DNA from: Blastomonas natatoria
Lineage (GTDB): Bacteria > Pseudomonadota > Alphaproteobacteria > Sphingomonadales > Sphingomonadaceae
Direction of reading: 5' to 3'
Assembly (NCBI RefSeq): GCF_003201955.1
Contig: NZ_QJJM01000003.1
Span: 236,632-300,631 of the forward strand
DNA: 64,000 nucleotides
Made by a program: the position numbers and the translations under genes. The notes under the pieces were generated by a model. The model did not search any database and was not told the DNA's origin. It saw nothing but the letters and a program-made list of their open reading frames with translations. This document shows, piece by piece, positions 53,327 to 63,515 of the stretch (position 1 is the first letter of the stretch; every line of letters begins with the position of its first letter).

Positions 53327-53803
53327 ATGGCGCGCGGGGGCGACCAGCCGGATATTGCCCTTTTCGAAGGCGCACAGATTAAGCGCGAGGAGGCCGTGCT
53401 CGCCGACCTGTGCGGCCGGATATTCGAGACTTTCGACCCCGATTATCTCGCGCGTCGCCTGCCGGTGCTGGTCGATCCGGTGCTGCATCTTGCGCGCAGC
53501 GATACCGGAGCCGACTTGGGCTTCAAGCTCGGATACCGGCGCGGACCCAGCCTGCTCTATTCCTGGCTCGGCGGCATCGTTCCCGAAGCGCGTAGCCAGG
53601 GCATCGCCACGCGGCTGATGCACGCGCAGCATGATTGGGCGGCAGCGCAAGGCTATCACTGGGTCGAAACGCGCACCCGCGCCAGCAACAACCGCATGAT
53701 CATCGTCAACCTGAAGGCAGGGTTTCACATTGCCGGGGTCGAGAGCGACGAGGCCGGGCATCTGATGGTCATTCAGCGGAGGCGATTGAATAGCCTGCCG
53801 TGA
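53327..53803 (+). CDS. GNAT family N-acetyltransferase
   Basis: The 158-residue protein has the acetyl-CoA loop GIVPEARSQGIATRLMHAQHDWA in the middle and a carboxy-terminal strand-helix TRTRASNNRMIIVNLKAGF. The family acetylates small molecules, peptides or proteins, and the acceptor is unknown. It sits between the desaturase-like gene and the GMC oxidoreductase, on the same strand. Confidence 0.85.
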   Translation: MARGGDQPDIALFEGAQIKREEAVLADLCGRIFETFDPDYLARRLPVLVDPVLHLARSDTGADLGFKLGYRRGPSLLYSWLGGIVPEARSQGIATRLMHAQHDWAAAQGYHWVETRTRASNNRMIIVNLKAGFHIAGVESDEAGHLMVIQRRRLNSLP

Positions 53804-53833
53804 TCGGCACCAAGAACCAAAATGGGAGAGAGC

Positions 53834-55456
53834 ATGAGCGAGTATGACATCATCGTGATCGGCGGCGGGTCCGCAGGCTGTGCGGTTGCCGGGCGGCTCA
53901 GCGAAGACCCCTCGCTGTCGGTCTGCCTGATCGAGGCGGGGGGGCGCAACAATGGCGTGCGGGTCAAGACCCCGGGCTTCATGCCTTTCCTCCCGAAGAA
54001 CACCAACTGGCAGTTCGAAACCGTGCCGCAGCCGGGCCTGAACGGGCGTACCGGCTATCAGCCGCGGGGCAAGGGGCTGGGCGGCTCCTCGGCGATCAAC
54101 GCGATGGTCTATATTCGCGGCAACCATTGGGATTACGACAACTGGGAGGCGCTTGGAGCCACCGGCTGGAGCCACAAGGACGTGCTGCCCTGGTTCCGCC
54201 GCTCCGAAGGCAATGCGCGCTATGGCTCGTCGCACGATTTCGACGCGCATCACGGCGGCGATGGCCCGCTATCGGTGGTCGACCAGAAATGGGCCAATCC
54301 CGGCAGCCATGCCTTTGTCGAGGCGGCGCGGCGGCTGCAATTGCCGCTGAACGACGATTTCAACGGCGCGAAGCAGGAAGGCTTCGGCATCTACCAGACC
54401 ACGCAAAAGAACGGCGAACGCTGGAGCGCGGCACGCGCCTATGTCGAGCCGGCAGCGGACCGCGCCAATCTGGACGTGCGCACCCATGCGCTTGTCCGGC
54501 GGATCATCATCGAGAATGGCCGGGCGCGCGGCGTGGAGTTTGAACGCGCAGGCAAGGTGGTGCAGGTGTTCGCGCGCGCTGCGGTGGTGCTTTCTGCTGG
54601 TGCCTTCGGCTCGCCGCAGATCCTGCAGCTTTCGGGGATCGGCCCCGGCGGCATGCTGCAGGAGCATGGCATTCCGGTGCTGGTGGATCGCGGCGAAGTC
54701 GGCGCGAACCTGCAGGACCATATCGATTACGTCTCGGGCTTCGCCACCAAATCGACCGACAGCTTCGGCAGTTCGCTCGCGGGCGCGTCGCGCATGGCAC
54801 GCGCGGTGATCGAGCACCGCCGCAAGCGCACCGGAATCCTGACCACCTGCTGGGCGGAAGCGGGCGGCTTCTGGAAAATGATGCCCGATGCACCTGCGCC
54901 CGATGTGCAATTCCATTTCGTGCCTGCTGTGCTGGAGGATCACGGGCGCGAGAAGGTCAAGGGCCATGGCTTTTCGTGCCACGCTTGCGTCCTGCGCCCG
55001 GAAAGCAAGGGCACGGTGACGCTCAACAGCGCCGATCCCGCCGCCCCGCCGCGCATCGACCCCAATTTCCTGGCCGACGAACGCGACATGGCGGTGCTGC
55101 GGGCCGGGGTGCGCTTCATGCACCGCATCTTCGAGACCCAGCCGATGTCGGATTACGATCCGGTCGATCGGCATCCGATCGATCTGTACAATGACGCTGC
55201 GCTCGACGAGCTGATCCGCAACCGCGCGGATACCGTCTATCACCCGGTCGGCACCTGCCGCATGGGGTCGGACGAGGCTAGCGTGGTCGATCCGCGCCTG
55301 CGCCTGCGCGGGGTCGAGGGGCTTTATGTCGCCGATGCCAGCGTCATGCCCAAGATCGTCAGTGGGAACACCAACGCGCCCAGCATCATGATCGGCGAAC
55401 GCTGCGCGGCGTTTGTCGCTGAGGATGTGAAGGCGAAGCTGCTGGTGGCGGCGTAA
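53834..55456 (+). CDS. GMC-family FAD oxidoreductase (choline dehydrogenase-like)
   Basis: The 540-residue flavoprotein has the amino-terminal FAD fold DIIVIGGGSAGCAVAGRL, the GMC signature 1 region (RGKGLGGSSAINAMVYIRGN) and the carboxy-terminal YHPVGTCRMG with the active-site-type histidine near residue 470. It oxidises an alcohol, possibly an aliphatic one. The ATG at 53834 follows GGGAGAG and is preferred over an ATG 12 bases earlier. The alcohol cannot be read from sequence. Confidence 0.9.
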   Translation: MSEYDIIVIGGGSAGCAVAGRLSEDPSLSVCLIEAGGRNNGVRVKTPGFMPFLPKNTNWQFETVPQPGLNGRTGYQPRGKGLGGSSAINAMVYIRGNHWDYDNWEALGATGWSHKDVLPWFRRSEGNARYGSSHDFDAHHGGDGPLSVVDQKWANPGSHAFVEAARRLQLPLNDDFNGAKQEGFGIYQTTQKNGERWSAARAYVEPAADRANLDVRTHALVRRIIIENGRARGVEFERAGKVVQVFARAAVVLSAGAFGSPQILQLSGIGPGGMLQEHGIPVLVDRGEVGANLQDHIDYVSGFATKSTDSFGSSLAGASRMARAVIEHRRKRTGILTTCWAEAGGFWKMMPDAPAPDVQFHFVPAVLEDHGREKVKGHGFSCHACVLRPESKGTVTLNSADPAAPPRIDPNFLADERDMAVLRAGVRFMHRIFETQPMSDYDPVDRHPIDLYNDAALDELIRNRADTVYHPVGTCRMGSDEASVVDPRLRLRGVEGLYVADASVMPKIVSGNTNAPSIMIGERCAAFVAEDVKAKLLVAA

Positions 55457-55462
55457 GCGATT

Positions 55463-55728
55463 ACGTCCCTCGACTTCGCTCGGGACAAACGGACAGAGAG
55501 GACGCGGTATCCCGAAATCCTCCTCGAGCTTGTCTCGGGGAGGGGGACCGCCGATCGAAGATCGGGGGTGGAGGGGAAGCGGGATGGCACTTTGCTTCAT
55601 CCGGAGCACGTACCCGCTGCCCCTCCACCACCCGCTTTGCGGGCGGTCCCCCTCCCCCAGCGAGATGGGGGAGGATTTTGGTGTCGTCCAATCCACCTCC
55701 GTGTGTCCCGAGCGAAGTCGAGGGACGT
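55463..55728. repeat. Long imperfect palindrome upstream of mutS
   Basis: Outer arms of 25 bases (55463-55487 and 55704-55728) are perfect inverted copies. Inside them, segments at about 55514-55550 and 55644-55679 and at about 55562-55584 and 55618-55640 are also inverted matches with differences. The element fills most of the 336-base gap between the GMC and mutS genes, which otherwise has no gene. Composition and nesting resemble a non-autonomous mobile or REP-type element. Confidence 0.7.
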
Positions 55729-55792
55729 TGAACACCGCCCTGGGGAAAACTCGCGCTTCCGTGCTGCTTCCGGCTCAGGTAACGGAACAGCG

Positions 55793-58411
55793 ATGAGCGC
55801 CTCGTCCGACAACGCCCCGACACCGATGATGGCGCAATATCATGCGCTCAAGGCCGAGGCGCCCGATTGCCTGCTCTTCTATCGGATGGGCGACTTTTTC
55901 GAACTGTTCTTCGACGATGCCAAGGCGGCGGCGGCGGTGCTCGATATCGCGCTGACCTCGCGCGGGGCGCATGGTGGCGATCCGGTGCCGATGTGCGGGG
56001 TGCCGGTGCACAGCGCCGAAGGCTATCTCGCGCGGCTGATCAAGGCGGGCCACCGCGTCGCCATTGCCGAGCAGACCGAGACGCCCGCCGAGGCCAAGGC
56101 GCGCGCGGGCTCGAAAGCGCTGGTGCAGCGCGCGATCGTCCGCTTCGTCACCGCCGGCACGCTGACCGAAGAGGCGCTGCTCGATTCGCGCTCGGAAAAC
56201 CGGCTGGTCGCAATTGCCAGTGCCGAGGGCGGCTTTGGCTTGGCGATGTGCGACATCTCTACCGGTCGGTTCGAGCTGATGCAGGCGAGCGCTGCCGAGC
56301 TTTCGGCCGAGATCGCGCGGCTTGCCCCCAGCGAACTTGTCCAGTCCGACCGCGCCGACCCGTTTGGCGAGGATGCGATCCTCCGGCCGGGCCATGATTT
56401 CAGCAGCATCGAGGGCGAGCGGCGGCTGAAGGCGCATTTCGGGGTGGCCACACTCGATGGCTTCGGCAGCTTCAGCCGCGCAGAGCTTGCGGCAGCGGGC
56501 GGGCTTCTTGCTTATCTGGAGCATGTCTCTCGGGGAACGATGCCATTCCTCGCCCCGCCCCGCAGGCACGAGGTGGCGCAGCACATGGCGGTCGATGCCG
56601 CAACGCGCGAGAGCCTGGAAATCCTGAGTTCGCAGCAGGGCGGGCGGGTCGGATCGCTCATCCATGCGATCGACCGCACGGTGACTGGCGCAGGCGCGCG
56701 GCTGCTCGCCAGCGATCTCGGCGCGCCGCTGACCGATCTGGCTGCGATCCGCGACCGGCTGGCGCTGGTGCAATGGTTCCATGCCGATCCGCTGCTGCGC
56801 GACAGCGTGCGCGAGGCGCTGAAGGCAATTCCCGATCTTGCCCGTGCGCTGGGCCGCGTCGTCGCCGGACGGGGCAGCCCCCGCGATCTCGGGCAACTGC
56901 GCGATGGCCTCAGCGCTGCGCGGACCTTGCGCGAACGCCTCGGCAAGGCGTCGGACCTTCCCGATCTGCTCAAGCAACTGCTGCCCGACATGCAGGGCCA
57001 TGGCGCACTGGTCGAGCATCTGGCACGCGCGCTGGTCGAAAGCCCTCCCACTGAGCGCCAGCAGGGCGGCTATATCGCGCGCGGCTATGATGCCGCGCTC
57101 GATGCGCTGCGCGATACCTCGGGCAATGCCCGCCGCGCGATCGCCGCGCTGGAGGCTACCTACAAGGCGCAGACTGGCGTGCAGGCGCTGAAGATCCGGC
57201 ACAATGCGGTGCTCGGCTATTTCATCGAGGTACCCGCCGCCCGCGCCGATGCGCTGATGAAAGCGGACAGCGGCTTTGCCCATCGCCAGACCATGGCGGG
57301 CGCGGTGCGCTTCAATTCGCCCGCGCTGCACGAAGAGGCAATGCGCATCGCACAGGCGGGAACGCACGCCCAGGCGGCGGAAGAGGCGCATTTCGAGGGG
57401 TTGTGCGAAGAGGTCATCGCCGCGCGCGAGGGCATCGCGCGCACCGCCGCCGCGATCGCGCGGATCGATGTCGCCTGCGGTCATGCGCAGATGGCGGCGG
57501 AGGGCGATTTCTGCTGCCCCGAGCTCACCGAGGCGTCCGAAATCGCGATCGAATCCGGGCGGCATCCGGTGGTCGAGGCGGCGCTGCGCAAGCAGGGTCA
57601 GGCCTTCGTCGCCAACGACGCGAGCTTGAACGAACGTGACCGGCTGTGGCTGGTTTCGGGTCCGAACATGGGCGGCAAGTCGACCTTCCTGCGCCAGACT
57701 GCGCTGATTGTGCTGCTCGCACAGGCTGGCGCGTTCGTGCCCGCCCGCTCGGCGCGGATCGGCATTGTTGACCGGCTGTTCAGCCGCGTCGGCGCGTCGG
57801 ACAATCTCGCACGCGGCCGGTCCACTTTCATGGTCGAGATGGTCGAGACCGCAGCGATCCTCTCCCAGGCGACCGAGCGGTCGTTCGTCATCCTAGACGA
57901 GGTCGGGCGCGGCACCTCGACCTATGATGGGTTGGCGCTCGCCTGGGCGATTGCCGAAGCGGTGCACGATACCAATAGATGCCGCTGCCTGTTCGCGACC
58001 CATTATCACGAACTGACCCGGCTCGCCGGACGGCTCGATGCGCTCTCGCTGCACCATGTCCGCGCGCGCGAATGGAAGGGCGATCTGGTGCTGTTGCACG
58101 AAGTCGCCGATGGCCCGGCGGACCGCAGCTACGGTCTTGCGGTGGCAAAGCTGGCGGGCGTGCCGCCGGTGGTGGTCGCGCGCGCGAAATCGGTGCTGGC
58201 GAAGCTCGAGGCGGGGAGGCAGGCAACCGGCGGCCTCGCGGCAGGGCTCGACGATCTGCCGTTGTTCGCTGCTGCTGCGGCCAGGGAGCCGGAAGCCAGG
58301 GACGAACTGCGCGACATGCTGCAGGCACTCGATGTCGATAACCTGAGCCCGCGCGATGCGCTCGATGCGCTTTACCGGCTCAAGGCGATGCTGGATGAGG
58401 CGTCGCATTAG
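55793..58411 (+). CDS. mutS: DNA mismatch repair protein MutS
   Basis: The 872-residue mismatch-recognition ATPase begins with the mismatch-binding domain (YRMGDFFELFFDDAK near residue 26) and has the Walker A motif GPNMGGKST (623-631). FVILDEVGRGTSTYDGLALAWA and LFATHYHEL follow. The ATG at 55793 precedes PMMAQYHALK, the normal MutS start. It lies downstream of a long palindrome. The length matches the MutS1 family. Confidence 0.97.
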   Translation: MSASSDNAPTPMMAQYHALKAEAPDCLLFYRMGDFFELFFDDAKAAAAVLDIALTSRGAHGGDPVPMCGVPVHSAEGYLARLIKAGHRVAIAEQTETPAEAKARAGSKALVQRAIVRFVTAGTLTEEALLDSRSENRLVAIASAEGGFGLAMCDISTGRFELMQASAAELSAEIARLAPSELVQSDRADPFGEDAILRPGHDFSSIEGERRLKAHFGVATLDGFGSFSRAELAAAGGLLAYLEHVSRGTMPFLAPPRRHEVAQHMAVDAATRESLEILSSQQGGRVGSLIHAIDRTVTGAGARLLASDLGAPLTDLAAIRDRLALVQWFHADPLLRDSVREALKAIPDLARALGRVVAGRGSPRDLGQLRDGLSAARTLRERLGKASDLPDLLKQLLPDMQGHGALVEHLARALVESPPTERQQGGYIARGYDAALDALRDTSGNARRAIAALEATYKAQTGVQALKIRHNAVLGYFIEVPAARADALMKADSGFAHRQTMAGAVRFNSPALHEEAMRIAQAGTHAQAAEEAHFEGLCEEVIAAREGIARTAAAIARIDVACGHAQMAAEGDFCCPELTEASEIAIESGRHPVVEAALRKQGQAFVANDASLNERDRLWLVSGPNMGGKSTFLRQTALIVLLAQAGAFVPARSARIGIVDRLFSRVGASDNLARGRSTFMVEMVETAAILSQATERSFVILDEVGRGTSTYDGLALAWAIAEAVHDTNRCRCLFATHYHELTRLAGRLDALSLHHVRAREWKGDLVLLHEVADGPADRSYGLAVAKLAGVPPVVVARAKSVLAKLEAGRQATGGLAAGLDDLPLFAAAAAREPEARDELRDMLQALDVDNLSPRDALDALYRLKAMLDEASH

Positions 58412-58470
58412 TCGTTCAATCGCGGCGCAAATCCGGTTATCCTGCAACCCGTTACCAAGGCAGGGGCAAG

Positions 58471-60765
58471 ATGGCGGGCATCGGGATATTGGCAGTCGCA
58501 TATGCCCTGGCCGCGCCGGGAGCGGCCGAGGCGCGGCTGCCCGATGCGATCACCTTGTGCGACCGGCCCGTGGCAGACCTTCCTGCTGCTGCACTGCCGC
58601 TGGCAAGCGCGCGCGCGCGCCAGGCACGCAGTCTGATGCGCGGAGGGGATAACGGGGCGGATGCGGCGCTGGAATTGCTGCTATCCCCTGCCGATGGCGC
58701 ACCCCCCGCTCAGTCGATTCAGGGCGCCGACAGCAGCCTCGGACAGCTTGCGGAATATTGCCTCGTCGCGGGCGAAGCGATGCGGCGGGCGCGAGCAGGC
58801 AGCCAGTCGCGCGCGCAGGATTTCCTGCGCACCGCGCAGGCGTTGGCGGAACGGGCGGGAGACAAGGCGCTCGCCGCGCGCGCCGCATGGGAGGCCGCGC
58901 TGGCCCTGGCGGGCGGCGCACCGCCTGCAGTATCGGGCACGCGCCGCCGTTCGGCCGGAGACGCTCGGCCATTCCCACCGCAGCCAGGTTGTGCGCTGGT
59001 TGAGACCGAAACCCGGGCGCGCAGGCTGGAACTTGCCTTTGCCTGTGCGCTCGATCGGGCCGTCCTGGCAGATGAACCTCAGCTTATTGCGCTGGCGGCG
59101 CTGCGCCTGGCGCGGCTGGAGAAGGCGCGCAAGGCCGATATCGGGGCTCATATCGCACTGGGGCTCGGAGCATCGGGCCGCGTCAGCGATACGCGGGATC
59201 AGGCGGCGCTGTATCGCGGCCTGATCATGCTGGCTGCCGATGCAGACCAGCTACAAACTGATACGGTTAGAAATGCGATCGAAAATTATGCAAATCTGGT
59301 AAAGGCTGGTGCGGGTGACGCAGCCACGCTTTCGGCGATGCGGGGGCGTCTCGCTCTGGCTGGAGCCGACGCTGCGGCGGCGCGTGCCGATCTGCGCCGG
59401 GCGGTGTTCCTCGAAAGCGAGAAAGCCCTGCCGCAGAACCTGCCGCAATACGCACTGTTGCTGGCCGATGCCGAGCCCGAGCGTGCCGCCGAGCATGTGC
59501 AAGCTGCCTATCGTGCGCTGCAGCAGGTGCGCAGCCTGCTGGTGCCGGTCGATCCTCTGACCGAGGAAAGCCGGTTCGACCTGCTGGTCCGCCCGGTTTT
59601 CGAGCGCGCGATCGGCACCACGCTGGCCGTCGCCGGGAGCGATGCCGGGACGCTCGACCAGGCGCAGCGCATTGCCGAGGCCTACAGGTCTGCCGAATTG
59701 CAGAACAGCCTTGGCGCGGAATGCGTGCCGCTGCGCAACCCGGTGACCCCCGCCGATCTCAAGCCGGGTGAAGTGCTGCTCTATCCGCTGTTGCTCGAGG
59801 ACAGGATCGAACTGCTCTATGCCACGGGCGACGACAAGGCGCGCGGTTACCGACGCATGCCGCCAGACCGCAGTCGCAATCGCGCGATGATCGCGGCGCT
59901 CGCCCAGCGGATGACCGCCTCGCTCAGCGGTGCCAGCAATGATTGGGAGGCGGCATCGCGCGACCTCCATGCCGCGCTGATTGCGCCGATTGCGTCGCTG
60001 CTGGGCCAGGATGCGACGCTGATCATCGTTCCCGATGGACCCTTGCGGCAGATCAGCTTTGCCGCACTGATGGATGCGCAAGGCACCTTCCTGATAGAGC
60101 AGGCGCGGCTCGCGGTGGTGCCCGCGCTCAGCTTTGCGGCGCCAGGCACGCGCGATACCGATCCCGAGATCATCGCCGCCTCGCTGGAAAAGGAGCTCGA
60201 TCTGCCGGTGGGCCGTTTCACCCGGCTGGAGGGGACCGCGTCGGAAGCGGCGATGGCGGCGGGGCCGGACGGCGTGCTGCTCACCGATTTCGACCGAGCG
60301 GACCTGGCTGCGGCACTGGCAAGGCATCCGGCTAGCGTGCTGCATCTGGCGACGCATGCTGCCTTCAACGGTCGCACTGAGCGCTCGTTCGTCGTCGCCA
60401 ATGGCGAAGCGATCAGCCTGCCCGAACTGCGTGCGATGCTGAGCGCCAGCAGTTTGCGCGGTCAGGGCCTGCAGTTGCTGGTCCTGAGCGCCTGCGAGAC
60501 AGCCGTGGGCGATGACGACCAGGCGATGGGGCTCGCGGGGGCCGCCGTGGAGGCAGGGGCCGCGAGCGCGCTCGCCTCGCTCTGGGAGGTCAGCGATGCT
60601 GGCACAGCCGCGCTGATGGAGGCATTCTACACCCATTATCGCGCGGGCGAGGGGAGGGCACGCGCTCTGCAACTGGCGCAGATCGAACTCGCGCGCGGCG
60701 CGGATGGGCAATGGACTGATCCGGGCATCTGGAGTGCGTTCACTCTTGTGGGGAGCTGGCGATGA
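58471..60765 (+). CDS. Exported CHAT-domain peptidase-like protein
   Basis: The 764-residue protein has an amino-terminal signal peptide (cleaved near AEA-R). A helical, TPR-like middle and a carboxy-terminal CHAT domain follow, with the caspase dyad His629 (HLATHAAF) and Cys675 (LSACETA). CHAT proteins are caspase-like proteases. The signal peptide predicts periplasmic or outer-surface location. Its ATGA overlap with a haemagglutinin-type exoprotein gene and the following ShlB-type gene suggest that it processes or guards the exoprotein, which is inferred. Confidence 0.85.
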   Translation: MAGIGILAVAYALAAPGAAEARLPDAITLCDRPVADLPAAALPLASARARQARSLMRGGDNGADAALELLLSPADGAPPAQSIQGADSSLGQLAEYCLVAGEAMRRARAGSQSRAQDFLRTAQALAERAGDKALAARAAWEAALALAGGAPPAVSGTRRRSAGDARPFPPQPGCALVETETRARRLELAFACALDRAVLADEPQLIALAALRLARLEKARKADIGAHIALGLGASGRVSDTRDQAALYRGLIMLAADADQLQTDTVRNAIENYANLVKAGAGDAATLSAMRGRLALAGADAAAARADLRRAVFLESEKALPQNLPQYALLLADAEPERAAEHVQAAYRALQQVRSLLVPVDPLTEESRFDLLVRPVFERAIGTTLAVAGSDAGTLDQAQRIAEAYRSAELQNSLGAECVPLRNPVTPADLKPGEVLLYPLLLEDRIELLYATGDDKARGYRRMPPDRSRNRAMIAALAQRMTASLSGASNDWEAASRDLHAALIAPIASLLGQDATLIIVPDGPLRQISFAALMDAQGTFLIEQARLAVVPALSFAAPGTRDTDPEIIAASLEKELDLPVGRFTRLEGTASEAAMAAGPDGVLLTDFDRADLAAALARHPASVLHLATHAAFNGRTERSFVVANGEAISLPELRAMLSASSLRGQGLQLLVLSACETAVGDDDQAMGLAGAAVEAGAASALASLWEVSDAGTAALMEAFYTHYRAGEGRARALQLAQIELARGADGQWTDPGIWSAFTLVGSWR

Positions 60766-63515
60766 GACGGTGGCTCTCGACCTGTGCGCTGCTGGCCCTG
60801 GCGAGCGGAATGGTTCCGGCCAGGGCGCAGGAGGCGGTGGCGACACAGACGGCCATCACGCCCGATACGCTGCCATCGCTCGCCACCGGCACCACCGCCA
60901 CCACCGATGGCACTGTCACCACCATCGGAGGCGGCGTGCGCGCGGGTGACAATCTGTTCCACAGCTTTTCGCGGTTCAATCTGGGCGCGGGCGATATCGC
61001 GCGCTGGACTGCGAACGATGCGCTGACCATCCGCAACGTCATCAACCGGGTCACCGGCGGCGAGACTTCGTTCATCGCCGGGTCGATCGATGCCAGCGCC
61101 ATGCCGGGCGCCGACTTCTACTTCATAAATCCTGCCGGCATCGTGTTCGGCGATGGCGCCGCGATCGATGTCGGCGGCACCGCGCATTTCTCGACCGCGC
61201 ACCAGCTGGGCTTTGCCGATGGCACGATGCTGGTCTCGGGCACGGCCTCGGGCTCGAGCTTCAGCATGGCAGAGCCCGTGCGCTTTGGCTTTCTGGGGAA
61301 TAATGCGCCGATAGTCTTGCGAGCCAGCGCGGGCCCGGGCGACGAGGTGGCACGCGGGGTTGGTGCCGGGCGCATCACGCTATCAGCGAGCGACATCGTG
61401 ATGGAAAGCAGCAGCCTGTTTGCGGCGCAAGCCAGCCTACGCGCGGTGGGGCAGGGGCGGGGTGTGCTGGACATTGCCGCTTCGCCCAATCAGGGCCTGC
61501 GCGGCGGGCGGATCACGATCGATGACAGCCGCATCCTGCTGCAGGATGATGGCCGGATCGACCTGGTGGCGGGCACGATCCGGCTCGATACGTTCAGTGA
61601 GATCAGCCTGACTGCAAGCGCGGGCGTGCTGCCCGCTATCAACCTGCGCGCCGATCTGGTCGATCTTGTCAGCGGCGAATTGCGCGTCAGCGGAATCGAG
61701 GGCCTGGCCGAGCGCAGCGGCGATATCCGCGTGACCGCCGGTCAGATCGTCGTGCGGCAAGCGGGTGCCATCCGCACCGAAAGCCGGCTGGCAGGTGGGG
61801 GCGGCACGATCTTTCTGGAAGGAGACCGGATTGAAATCGACGAGGGCATCGTGACCGCGACCGGGCTGTCCGCGCCAGGGCGCTCGGTTGGCGACATCCA
61901 GGTGCGCGGCGGGCTTTTGCGGCTGACCAATACCGGCCTTCTTTCCACGACCCTGTTCCAGGCGCGCGGTGCGTCCATGCCCACGGGTACGACGGGCAAC
62001 ATCCTGATCGATGTCGACCGGCTCGAAATGGCGAGCCAGGGCCTGATCCTCGCGTCGAGCTCGTCCAGCACGGCATCCGGGCCAGGCAGCATCGCCATCC
62101 GCGCGAACAGCATGGCAGTCGGCATCGGTCTGATATCGACCAGTACCGACAGCGCGACGGCGGCCGGGCCGATCGACATCGATGTCAGGGGTCTGCTGGA
62201 ACTGAGCGGCATCGGCGGCATCCAGTCGATCAGCCAGGGCCTGGGCGATGCGGGCGCGATCGCGATCCGGGCAGGCGCGGTGCGATTGATCAACAACGGT
62301 TTCGGTGGACCGAGCATATCGTCGGAGACCGAACTGCCGCGCGCGCAGGAATTTACCCGGCTCGGCGACTATACCGGCAATGCGGGGCGAATAGTGATCC
62401 AGACCGATAGTCTCGAGATGGACGGGATCACCTCGATCACGACATCCAGCTCCAGCCTCGGCAATGGCGGCGATATCCTGATATCGGCGGGGCGCATCGC
62501 GCTGTCGGGCGAGGCCGAAATCAGCTCGGCAGCGCGCAAGCTGCTGGTTCCCCCGAGCAACGAGGATTTCGAAGCCGATCCGGATCTGGTGCCGAGCTTG
62601 AGAATCGTGCCCGGTCCGGGACGTGCGGGAAGGGTCCTAATTGCAGCCACCGGCACTCTGACGATGAACGGCGGCACCATTTCCACCGCGACAGAGGGCT
62701 TTGGTGCAGCCGGCGAGGTGACCGTGGTCGCCGACCGCATCGTCATGGGCCACGCCAGCCGGATCAGCTCGGATGCGGGCGATCTGGCGCCCGGCCAGGC
62801 AGGCACGGTGGCGTTGATCGCGCGCCAGATCGCGCTTGCCGACGGCGCAGAGGTGACCACAAGTTCGGCCAACGCCACGACAGCAGGCGGCATCGCACTG
62901 GCGGCAGAAGAAGAGCTCCTCATCACCGGTGCGGGCAGCCGGATAGCCAGCGCCAACACGGCCGCAGGTGGCGGGGCGGCCGGCAATATCAGCGTCGGCG
63001 CGCCGCGCATCACGCTGGGGCCGGGCGGCACGATCACCACCAGTTCGCTCACGGGAGCGGCGGGACAGATCGAGCTCCTGCTCCCGGAAACCGGCATATT
63101 GCGGCTTTCAGGCGGGACGAATCCCGCCGCCATCGCCACCTCCTCGGGCCCCGGCACCGGCGGGCGGATCGTGATCAGCCGCCCTTATGCCCTGATCGCC
63201 GATGGCGCGCGGATCGAGGCCCTGGGGCAGCAGCGCGGCGCGAACGTGCAGCTTGCCACCGATTTCTTCATCCGCTCCGCCGATAACAGCAACCTGCTGC
63301 TGGTCGATGGCGATCTGGTCGTCGACAGCCAGGTCGGCAATGTCAGCAGCGGCATCGACACGCCCGATATCAGCTTCGGCGATGCGGCCGGCGTGCTTGC
63401 GGGCCAGTGCCGCGCCGCGCGCAGCAGCGGATCGGTCAGCCGCCTCAGCATCGATCAGACAGGCCCGCTCGCGCTCGATCCGCTGGATGCGGCAGTGTCG
63501 GGAGCCTGCCGTTGA
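60762..63515 (+). CDS. Two-partner secretion exoprotein, haemagglutinin-type
   Basis: The 917-residue protein has a signal peptide (cleaved near ARA-Q). A TPS/filamentous-haemagglutinin amino-terminal domain with NLFHSFSRFNLGAGDIARW and INPAGIVFG (the NPxGI export motif) is followed by a long right-handed beta-helix of repeats rich in glycine and isoleucine. The last region holds a single cysteine pair. It is secreted by the ShlB-type transporter encoded next. ATGA overlap with the CHAT gene and TTGA overlap with the transporter make a coupled operon. Confidence 0.9.
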   Translation: MRRWLSTCALLALASGMVPARAQEAVATQTAITPDTLPSLATGTTATTDGTVTTIGGGVRAGDNLFHSFSRFNLGAGDIARWTANDALTIRNVINRVTGGETSFIAGSIDASAMPGADFYFINPAGIVFGDGAAIDVGGTAHFSTAHQLGFADGTMLVSGTASGSSFSMAEPVRFGFLGNNAPIVLRASAGPGDEVARGVGAGRITLSASDIVMESSSLFAAQASLRAVGQGRGVLDIAASPNQGLRGGRITIDDSRILLQDDGRIDLVAGTIRLDTFSEISLTASAGVLPAINLRADLVDLVSGELRVSGIEGLAERSGDIRVTAGQIVVRQAGAIRTESRLAGGGGTIFLEGDRIEIDEGIVTATGLSAPGRSVGDIQVRGGLLRLTNTGLLSTTLFQARGASMPTGTTGNILIDVDRLEMASQGLILASSSSSTASGPGSIAIRANSMAVGIGLISTSTDSATAAGPIDIDVRGLLELSGIGGIQSISQGLGDAGAIAIRAGAVRLINNGFGGPSISSETELPRAQEFTRLGDYTGNAGRIVIQTDSLEMDGITSITTSSSSLGNGGDILISAGRIALSGEAEISSAARKLLVPPSNEDFEADPDLVPSLRIVPGPGRAGRVLIAATGTLTMNGGTISTATEGFGAAGEVTVVADRIVMGHASRISSDAGDLAPGQAGTVALIARQIALADGAEVTTSSANATTAGGIALAAEEELLITGAGSRIASANTAAGGGAAGNISVGAPRITLGPGGTITTSSLTGAAGQIELLLPETGILRLSGGTNPAAIATSSGPGTGGRIVISRPYALIADGARIEALGQQRGANVQLATDFFIRSADNSNLLLVDGDLVVDSQVGNVSSGIDTPDISFGDAAGVLAGQCRAARSSGSVSRLSIDQTGPLALDPLDAAVSGACR

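Noticed and set aside
55775-57565. Long open frame antisense to mutS
   Set aside because: The opposite strand is a full-length MutS with all motifs; the antisense product is histidine/arginine/glutamine-rich shadow.
59251-60846. Open frame antisense to the CHAT gene
   Set aside because: It overlaps the catalytic CHAT region and has no recognisable fold; the sense frame has signal peptide and dyad.
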